NCBI RefSeq assembly: GCF_009849585.1
Contig: NZ_VCRN01000034.1
Coordinates: forward strand, 1 to 48,849
Direction of reading: 5' to 3'
From: Bacillus sp. ZZV12-4809
GTDB taxonomy: Bacteria; Bacillota; Bacilli; Bacillales; Cytobacillaceae
DNA: 48,849 nt
The position numbers were made by a program, and so were the translations under genes. Shown here piece after piece: positions 43,319 to 48,849 of this stretch. The notes beneath the pieces are model-generated. The model was not told where the DNA came from and did no database searches. It was given only the letters and a program-made list of their open reading frames with translations. Within the stretch, counting starts at the first letter, position 1; the number at the start of each line of letters is the position of its first letter.

Positions 43319-43766
43319 ATTTACGCTTGAATAGTTTGGCAAATAGGCCGCCTTTTTTCGGCTTTTCCGCCTCTGCTTTAACCGTTTTCCTCTCCACAAA
43401 TATTTCCGGTTTATCAATCGCATAGTCATAGGCAAGAACGAGCCCGATCTCTGAATTATGATCTTTGTTGGTGACAATTGTATATTCTACTTTATTGGCC
43501 GAAGCCAGTTTTATATATTTTGATAAATAGGAGTAGCTCATATTCCCATTCAAATAAAGATGAGCTTTGCGGTTAGCTTTAATAGCTTCTTCCACCTGAG
43601 GATAGATTCCATCTTCCCTCATCTGCGGCTGCTTTAGGGCAATGACTACCCTCTCCCGAAGCGAGCCAAGAAACTTGCGGCGCTCATCAGGCTTGGTTTG
43701 TTTCTGTCCATGAATCCCCTGTTGAAGATAATCATCTATATTTTCAGCCAATTGTATATCCTCCAT
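43317..43766 (-). CDS. yueI: YueI family protein (DUF1694)
   Basis: 149 aa. It matches B. subtilis YueI in the segments DDYLQQGIHG, TKPDERRKFLGSLRERVVIAL and IGLVLAYDYAI, with an added basic C-terminal tail (KKGGLFAKLFKRK). The fold recalls eL30-like RNA-binding proteins, but the function is unknown. In B. subtilis yueI neighbours pncA (yueJ); here pncA is about 4.5 kb away with aceA and putP between. Confidence 0.85.
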   Translation of the reverse strand: MEDIQLAENIDDYLQQGIHGQKQTKPDERRKFLGSLRERVVIALKQPQMREDGIYPQVEEAIKANRKAHLYLNGNMSYSYLSKYIKLASANKVEYTIVTNKDHNSEIGLVLAYDYAIDKPEIFVERKTVKAEAEKPKKGGLFAKLFKRK

Positions 43767-43957
43767 CCTTATATGACCTCATTGTTTTCATTGTATTCAC
43801 TATTATGCCCTATTTCAAATTTCGCCTATATAATATGTATGTTTTTGCAGGAGGTACTGTGCCTGCCTGTTAATCAAAAAATACCTCCCTTCCATGGAAG
43901 AGAGGTTCAAAATAGGAGAATATAAAGGTGAAAAATCAAGTTACATTCGGGTAAAAA

Positions 43958-45247
43958 CTAAGCTTCCTGCTTTTCAGTAAACTGTTCTTCTTCAGTAGAT
44001 CCCTTTAAAGCTGTTGTCGAGGAAGTTCCTCCAGTAATGACCATTGAAACCTGGTCAAAATAGCCGGTGCCCACTTCGCGCTGATGTCTCGTCGCCGTGT
44101 ATCCATGAGCTTCGCTGGCAAACTCGGCCTGCTGAAGCTCAGAGTACGCCGCCATTCCGCGGTCTTTATAGCCGCGTGCCAATTCAAACATGCTATGGTT
44201 CAGTGCATGGAATCCTGCCAAAGTAACGAACTGGAATTTGTATCCCATTTTGCCAAGCTCCACCTGGAATTTGGCAATCGTTTCGTCATCTAGCTTTTTC
44301 TTCCAATTGAATGAAGGTGAGCAATTATACGCTAACAGCTTGCCTGGGAATTTTTCGTGGATTGCTTCAGCAAAACGTCTTGCTTCATCAAGGTCCGGCT
44401 CAGATGTTTCACACCATACCAGGTCGGCATAAGGAGCATACGCCAATCCCCGAGCGATCGCTTGGTCGAGTCCTGCTTTTGTCCGGAAGAACCCTTCAGG
44501 AGTGCGTTCCCCCGTAATGAAAGGTGCATCATACGGATCCACATCACTTGTAATCAGGTCGGCCGCGTTAGCATCAGTCCGGGCGACAATAACAGTCGGC
44601 ACACCCATAACATCCGCTGCCAGCCTTGCAGATATTAAGTTCTTAACAGCGGTCTGGCTAGGAAGCAATACCTTCCCGCCAAGATGTCCACATTTCTTCT
44701 CAGATGAAAGCTGGTCCTCAAAATGTACTCCGCCGGCACCCGATTCAATCATGCCTTTCATAAGCTCAAATACATTAAGCTGGCCACCGAACCCTGCTTC
44801 AGCATCTGCTACAATTGGAGCAAACCAGTCAATGGAATGATCCCCTTCCATATGATGAATCTGGTCAGCACGCTGAAGGGCCTGATTAATCCTTTTTACG
44901 ACATTTGGTACACTGTTGGCCGGATATAAGCTTTGGTCCGGATACATATTTCCGGACAGGTTGGCATCAGCAGCAACCTGCCAGCCGCTTAAGTAAATGG
45001 CCTTTAGCCCGGCCTTAACCTGCTGAACTGCCTGATTTCCTGTTAACGCCCCTAATGCATTAACGAAATTTTCTTGATTGACAAGCTTCCACAGCTTCTC
45101 TGCTCCACGGCGTGCTAATGTATGTTCAATATCAATTGACCCTCTTAACTTAATGACATCCTCAGCAGTATACGGCCTTTCTACTCCACTCCAGCGTTCA
45201 TCCATTTCCCAGCTTTCCTGCAACTGACGCACTCTTTCATCTGACAT
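43958..45247 (-). CDS. aceA: Isocitrate lyase
   Basis: 429 aa. It splits isocitrate to glyoxylate and succinate in the glyoxylate shunt, needed for growth on acetate or fatty acids. The catalytic KKCGHLGGK loop (Cys near 190) and the substrate segment [11 protein letters not shown] are intact. I start at ATG 45247, about 10 bases after AAAGGAGG; an in-frame upstream extension overlaps that site. B. subtilis itself lacks this enzyme, so the gene helps separate the organism from it. No malate synthase gene is in the window. Confidence 0.95.
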   Translation of the reverse strand: MSDERVRQLQESWEMDERWSGVERPYTAEDVIKLRGSIDIEHTLARRGAEKLWKLVNQENFVNALGALTGNQAVQQVKAGLKAIYLSGWQVAADANLSGNMYPDQSLYPANSVPNVVKRINQALQRADQIHHMEGDHSIDWFAPIVADAEAGFGGQLNVFELMKGMIESGAGGVHFEDQLSSEKKCGHLGGKVLLPSQTAVKNLISARLAADVMGVPTVIVARTDANAADLITSDVDPYDAPFITGERTPEGFFRTKAGLDQAIARGLAYAPYADLVWCETSEPDLDEARRFAEAIHEKFPGKLLAYNCSPSFNWKKKLDDETIAKFQVELGKMGYKFQFVTLAGFHALNHSMFELARGYKDRGMAAYSELQQAEFASEAHGYTATRHQREVGTGYFDQVSMVITGGTSSTTALKGSTEEEQFTEKQEA

Positions 45248-45314
45248 TTGATTAAATCCTCCTTTTGATTTCAAAAATTAACTTCAGCAAGAACCCGGAT
45301 GCACTACAACTCTG

Positions 45315-45351
45315 TATCATAACAGATAGACGTAATTAACCTGTTATGATA
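45315..45351. promoter_or_regulatory. Inverted repeat upstream of aceA, possible operator
   Basis: TATCATAACAG and CTGTTATGATA form a perfect 11-bp inverted repeat with a 15-bp spacer, 68-104 bp ahead of aceA. Further TTATAAC-like words follow out to about 45410. It may bind a regulator of the glyoxylate shunt, or form a leader hairpin. Confidence 0.55.
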
Positions 45352-45539
45352 TAACTCTATGTTGTTATAAAACAATTAATTATCTATGTTTTGTATTATA
45401 TAACAGTAATTTTAGAATGGGAAGCCCTTATTTTAAAAAAACTCTAAATTTACAGATTTTTTTAACCGTTTTTATTCAATTTCATTCACTGTGCTATGAT
45501 ATAGATTGTTGGTTTTGTTTTTAGATATCAATTTGATAC

Positions 45540-46067
45540 ATGAAGGAGAAAGATAGAAGTCTCTCTTTATATAATTATCTTTGTGGAAAAAGCATCTGAA
45601 ATGACGAAGGATTGGAGAAGCTTTCAAGGTGGAAAGGCAGGATCTGACTACTCTTCCGATGCCCCTCCTGAAAGGGCAAAGAAAGTGGATGAGCAAAATC
45701 GCTGCTTCAGACAGAAGAGGAAATGAAGGAAACGATAGCTAATTGGACAATGCAGACTTCCGCTGATCGGGATATTGATACAGAACGGGCCAAGTTTATT
45801 ATGGAATCGACTCTTCAGCAGAGTGTAAAGCTGGGGATTAGTCATTTAATCATTGACCTGTCGGGGGGCATCATGGTCGACACCATGGTTTCTTACCAAA
45901 TTTTCCAGGTAATCGTCTCACTAAAACTTATCGGTGTTCAATCAACCCTGCTCGGCATCCGTCCTGAAGCTGCTCAGACAGCCATTCAGCTTGGAATAGA
46001 CTTTACGGACATTATCACTGAAAACGCTCTAGTAAAAGTACTTAATATAATCAATATTAACCCTTGA
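45540..46067 (+). pseudogene. Decayed RsbR-type stressosome gene with STAS end
   Basis: Three pieces of an RsbR-like protein lie in order. From ATG 45540 the frame reads MKEKDRSLSLYNYL, then stops; shifting by one base gives VEKASEMTKDWRSF and ADAPPE-like sequence up to EQNR; returning to the first frame near 45697 gives LLQTEEEMKETIANW. This then runs directly into a STAS domain (IDTERAKFIMES, IDLSGGIMVDTM, GIRPEAAQTAI). The middle of the globin-like sensor domain and the linker are missing. So the gene carries two compensating frameshifts and a large internal deletion. A 114-aa STAS fragment (45723-46067) remains open but has no good ribosome binding site. Confidence 0.72.
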
Positions 46068-46088
46068 GGGACCTGCCGGGTCTTTTTT
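46068..46088 (+). terminator. Weak terminator after the STAS remnant
   Basis: A short GACC/GGTC stem is followed by six T, directly after the stop codon. Confidence 0.45.
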
Positions 46089-46231
46089 ATTTAACCCAAA
46101 ACCCTCCCTGCAAGCCAACTTAATTTTATAAATTTGGATGAATAGATATGTTGATATAGTAGATATATCAGAAAATTAATGCGAAATAACGTATTTTTAT
46201 ACAATTATTTCTTTATAGTTTTTTAGATTTT

Positions 46232-46260
46232 TTGTTCCTGCACCTTAACTATGTTATGAT
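46232..46260 (+). promoter_or_regulatory. Promoter of the small accessory gene and putP
   Basis: TTGTTC (46232-46237), 17 bp and TATGAT (46255-46260). The resulting leader of about 140 bases before the first gene is long; an imperfect pairing of CCCAAATTGA with TTCAATTGGG is possible in it, but no known riboswitch was recognised. Confidence 0.6.
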
Positions 46261-46408
46261 AATAAACGTCTTTTCAAAGTGGAATTTTCCCCAAATTGAT
46301 TTTTTCTAAAATCACAAAATTGCATGTAACTGTATAAAGAATGTTTTTTCACTTAGATTCAATTGGGATAGAAAATGGGGATACTAATAGAAAAATGGAG
46401 GCGAACAT

Positions 46409-46507
46409 ATGGATTTCACTATGGCGACATGGCTTTGGCTTCTTATTCCAATGCCATTATTGATCGTACTATCAGGCATCTCATATTTTGTTGAAAGGAG
46501 AAGATAA
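46409..46507 (+). CDS. Symporter small accessory protein
   Basis: 32 aa: a single hydrophobic helix (TWLWLLIPMPLLIVLSGISY) flanked by a short acidic N-terminus and a C-terminal VERRR. A strong GGAGG lies 7-8 bases before the ATG. The gene ends 6 bases before putP. Tiny one-helix proteins directly upstream of sodium/solute symporter genes are a known family in Bacillaceae, thought to assist the transporter. It is too short for routine gene calling. Confidence 0.78.
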   Translation: MDFTMATWLWLLIPMPLLIVLSGISYFVERRR

Positions 46508-46513
46508 ATAGAT

Positions 46514-47983
46514 ATGGATATAAATGTACCAACGTTAATTGCCATTATTGTTTATCTGGTCGGCATGCTGCTGATTGGTGTGCTTGCAGCCAGAATGACT
46601 AAAGATTTATCTGATTATGTGCTAGGCGGGCGAGGTCTTGGTGCTGGAGTTGCAGCCTTAAGTGCCGGGGCATCTGATATGAGCGGATGGTTAATGCTGG
46701 GACTTCCAGGAGCTGTTTACTTAGGCGGTATGGGTGAAATATGGCTTCCAATTGGTTTGGCGGTTGGTGCCTATCTGAATTGGCAGTTTGTAGCGAAGCC
46801 ATTACGTGTATACACGGAGGTAGCCAACGATTCAATTACAGTTCCCGGGTATTTTGAGAACCGGTTCCATGATACCTCGAAATTGCTTCGGGTAGTTTCC
46901 GCAATCGTTATATTAATCTTTTTCACTTTCTATACTTCTTCCAGTCTAGTTGGGGGTGCCATTCTATTAGAAAATTCATTCGGGATGGATTATACTCTCG
47001 CACTTTGGGTTGGAGCTGCTGTTATTTTGTCATACACACTATTCGGCGGGTTCTTGGCAGCCAGCTGGACTGACTTCATCCAAGGTATATTAATGTTCTT
47101 AGCCCTGATTATTATTCCAATTGTCGCGATTCAAGAGCTTGGCGGATGGAATGAAACATTAAATCAAATCAGTGCAATAGATCCAACACATTTGGATGTC
47201 ACCTCAGGAGCCACGTTTGTTGGCGTTGTTTCACTGCTTGCATGGGGTCTGGGCTATTTTGGGCAGCCGCATATACTTGTTCGTTTTATGGGATTAAAAT
47301 CAACAAAGGATGTTCCTAAAGCCCGTTTGATAGGTATGTCGTGGATGGTCCTGTCTCTGTTCGGAGCACTGTTTGTAGGTTTTGCCGGAATAGCGTACTT
47401 TGCAGATACACCGCTTGCGAATTCTGAAACAGTTTTCATCGTGTTTTCACAAGTACTATTTAATCCTTGGGTAGCTGGATTTTTATTAGCAGCCATTCTC
47501 TCAGCAATCATGAGCACAGTTGACTCTCAATTGCTCGTCTCTTCAAGTGCATTGGCACAGGATTTCTATAAATCTATCTTCAGAAGAAATGCTTCCAAAA
47601 AGGAAGAAATGATTGTTGGCAGAATTGCTGTACTGGGCATAGCTATTATTGCCATCTTCTTAGGGTATAACCCTGAAAGTAAAGTACTTGAACTTGTCAG
47701 TTATGCATGGGCCGGATTTGGTGCAGCCTTCGGGCCGGTTATCATTCTGAGCCTGTTCTGGAAACGCATGACGCGAAATGGGGCGCTAGCCGGCATTATT
47801 GTTGGTGCTGTAACAGTAATTGTTTGGGCACAGCTTACCGGCGGCCTGTTTGACTTGTATGAATTGGCGCCCGGCTTTATATTTGCCGGTCTGGCGATCA
47901 TCATTGTCAGCTTGTTCGATAAGGCACCTTCAAAGGAAGTTCAGGAGCAGTACAATCGATATAAGTCTACACTTAAAAATTAA
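46514..47983 (+). CDS. putP: Sodium/proline symporter (SSS family)
   Basis: 489 aa with about 13 membrane segments. GGRGLGAGVAALSAGASDMSG near residue 37 is the PutP/OpuE signature region, and a Na+-site stretch SAIMSTVDSQLLVSSSALAQD lies near 334. It imports proline with sodium. In B. subtilis the relative OpuE (osmoprotection) lies next to gatCAB as here. The P5C dehydrogenase end nearby points instead, or also, to proline as nutrient. The upstream AAGGAG is 13 bases away, so coupling to the small gene may help translation. Confidence 0.92.
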   Translation: MDINVPTLIAIIVYLVGMLLIGVLAARMTKDLSDYVLGGRGLGAGVAALSAGASDMSGWLMLGLPGAVYLGGMGEIWLPIGLAVGAYLNWQFVAKPLRVYTEVANDSITVPGYFENRFHDTSKLLRVVSAIVILIFFTFYTSSSLVGGAILLENSFGMDYTLALWVGAAVILSYTLFGGFLAASWTDFIQGILMFLALIIIPIVAIQELGGWNETLNQISAIDPTHLDVTSGATFVGVVSLLAWGLGYFGQPHILVRFMGLKSTKDVPKARLIGMSWMVLSLFGALFVGFAGIAYFADTPLANSETVFIVFSQVLFNPWVAGFLLAAILSAIMSTVDSQLLVSSSALAQDFYKSIFRRNASKKEEMIVGRIAVLGIAIIAIFLGYNPESKVLELVSYAWAGFGAAFGPVIILSLFWKRMTRNGALAGIIVGAVTVIVWAQLTGGLFDLYELAPGFIFAGLAIIIVSLFDKAPSKEVQEQYNRYKSTLKN

Positions 47984-47990
47984 TTGCAGA

Positions 47991-48020
47991 AACCCTCTTC
48001 CTATGTGGAGAGGGTTTTTT
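47991..48020 (+). terminator. Terminator of putP
   Basis: AACCCTCT and AGAGGGTT pair around a 10-base loop, followed by six T in total. Confidence 0.88.
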
Positions 48021-48079
48021 GTATGTAAGCCGTTTGCTTACAGCCTCCAGCTTGGGCAATGCCGGCCCAAACTAGGAAT

Positions 48080-48631
48080 TTACATTACTTCTGCTCCCAG
48101 CGTATTTGCAAAATGCCTTAAGGCCCACTCATGACCCTCCTGGTCAAATGATGCAACAGCATCTTTATGAATGACTATTTTAAACCCTTTATTATAAGCA
48201 TCGACTGCTGTATGAAGCACGCAAATGTCGGTGCATACACCGACCAGGTGCACTTCCTCTACACCGCGCTCCCTCAATTTTATCTCGAGATCCGTTCCTG
48301 CAAATGCGGAGTATCTTGTTTTGTCCATGAAATATACATTCTCAGCTTCCTTGTTGGTTTCATAAACCAGCTGCAATGTACCGTAAAGATTTCTTCCACT
48401 CGTGTTCCTGATATTATGCGGCGGGAATAAATTTGTTTCCGGATGATGGGTGTCTCCTTCATCATGAACATCAATGGCGAAAACAGTGAATTGCCCAGTT
48501 TCGATAAACTGTTGCGTGAGCTCTGAGATTTTCTTTTCCAGCACCTGGCCAGGCTTACCGCAAGTCAGGGCACCGTCTTCCGCTACGAAATCATTTGTGT
48601 AATCAATATTGATCAAACCTTTGTTTGGCAT
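48080..48631 (-). CDS. pncA: Nicotinamidase (isochorismatase-like)
   Basis: 183 aa cysteine hydrolase that converts nicotinamide to nicotinate for NAD salvage. The Asp-Lys-Cys triad fits: IDYTNDF (Asp), MDKTRYSAFAGT (Lys) and VCTDICVLHTA (Cys); metal ligands lie in DVHDEGDTHHPE. Length matches B. subtilis PncA (YueJ). An AGTGATG-type weak site precedes the start. The gene is convergent to putP. Confidence 0.88.
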   Translation of the reverse strand: MPNKGLINIDYTNDFVAEDGALTCGKPGQVLEKKISELTQQFIETGQFTVFAIDVHDEGDTHHPETNLFPPHNIRNTSGRNLYGTLQLVYETNKEAENVYFMDKTRYSAFAGTDLEIKLRERGVEEVHLVGVCTDICVLHTAVDAYNKGFKIVIHKDAVASFDQEGHEWALRHFANTLGAEVM

Positions 48632-48694
48632 TTTTGCATCACTCCAATCTATAGGCTATTTTCATCATAAACTCCAAAGTGCTGAATATCCAAT

Positions 48695-48725
48695 AAAAAA
48701 GGAACAGCAACCAAGTTGCTGTTCC
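48695..48725 (-). terminator. Terminator of the P5C dehydrogenase gene
   Basis: GGAACAGCAAC and GTTGCTGTTCC form a perfect 11-bp stem with a 3-base loop; the minus strand continues with six T. Confidence 0.88.
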
Positions 48726-48746
48726 CGTCTCCAATCGGAGATTTTA

Positions 48747-48849
48747 TTAGTACATTTCAGAAGTAGTCTTCGCCTGCATATGCAGAAGAATGTAGTCAGG
48801 TCCGCCCGCTTTAGAGTCAGTTCCTGACATGTTGAATCCGCCGAATGGC
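48747..48849 (-). CDS. rocA: 1-pyrroline-5-carboxylate dehydrogenase, 3' end (partial)
   Basis: Only the last 33 codons are in the window. The tail reads [16 protein letters not shown] followed by [17 protein letters not shown], which matches the C-terminus of RocA/PutC-type aldehyde dehydrogenases. These oxidise P5C to glutamate, the second step of proline breakdown, consistent with putP nearby. The rest lies beyond the right edge. Confidence 0.85.
   Translation of the reverse strand, partial: PFGGFNMSGTDSKAGGPDYILLHMQAKTTSEMY

Noticed and set aside
45723..46067. Intact RsbS-like STAS gene
   Set aside because: The frame continues upstream into RsbR-like sequence, and the ATG has no properly spaced ribosome site, so it is better read as part of a broken gene.

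Overview
The window looks like chromosomal DNA from a low-to-moderate-GC Bacillaceae bacterium (Bacillus/Cytobacillus-like). This is inferred from AGGAGG-type ribosome binding sites, sigma-A, sigma-B and CcpA-type sites, U-tailed hairpin terminators, and genes recognisable from Bacillus subtilis: kdgR/kdgK/kdgA, xpaC-yaaN, fra, rlmCD, dgkB, gatCAB, ppaC, yueI, pncA and a rocA end. No rRNA, tRNA, CRISPR array, insertion sequence or prophage was seen.

Layout. 1-7.4 kb: single genes separated by terminators: a glycerophosphodiesterase, a TerD/zinc-ribbon/TerB fusion, a metallo-beta-lactamase-fold hydrolase, a small unknown, a D-2-hydroxyacid dehydrogenase, a DUF421 membrane protein and an EamA exporter. 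7.5-15.4 kb: rpiA, then convergent to it a nine-gene operon read on the minus strand: kdgR, kdgK, hxlA-like, hxlB-like, kdgA, TRAP dctP-dctQ-dctM, and a KdgF-like cupin. 15.5-23.7 kb: small redox and DNA-binding genes, a PAS histidine kinase, xpaC-yaaN, an SH3/C39-peptidase exoprotein and a secreted alkaline-phosphatase-superfamily enzyme behind a sigma-B-type promoter. 23.8-27.8 kb: accessory genes (MarR-GNAT fusion, VOC, flavin reductase, frataxin-like Fra, ArsR-SRPBCC). 28.2-46.1 kb: housekeeping genes (rlmCD, dgkB, plsY, ppaC, gatCAB, aceA) mixed with regulators, a V4R-STAS stress protein, a 40-bp tandem repeat array and a decayed RsbR-type gene. 46.2-48.8 kb: small symporter accessory protein plus putP, pncA, and the 3' end of a rocA-type P5C dehydrogenase, a proline-use neighbourhood.

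The main system of interest is the kdg operon. In B. subtilis kdgR-kdgK-kdgA-kdgT handles 2-keto-3-deoxygluconate (KDG). Here a hexulose-phosphate synthase/isomerase pair of the ribulose monophosphate (formaldehyde-fixing) type sits between kdgK and kdgA, a TRAP uptake system stands in place of KdgT, and a KdgF-like cupin ends the operon. The single promoter carries three 10-bp palindromes in tandem plus a CcpA-like site. One reading is that sugar-acid (pectin/uronate) catabolism is coupled to formaldehyde fixation, with rpiA alongside to supply ribulose-5-phosphate; altered motifs in the hxl-like proteins leave room for a different substrate.

Other regulatory structure can be read directly: sigma-B-type promoters before the phosphoesterase and the V4R-STAS gene, and palindromes overlapping the promoters of the MarR-GNAT, ArsR and TetR genes.
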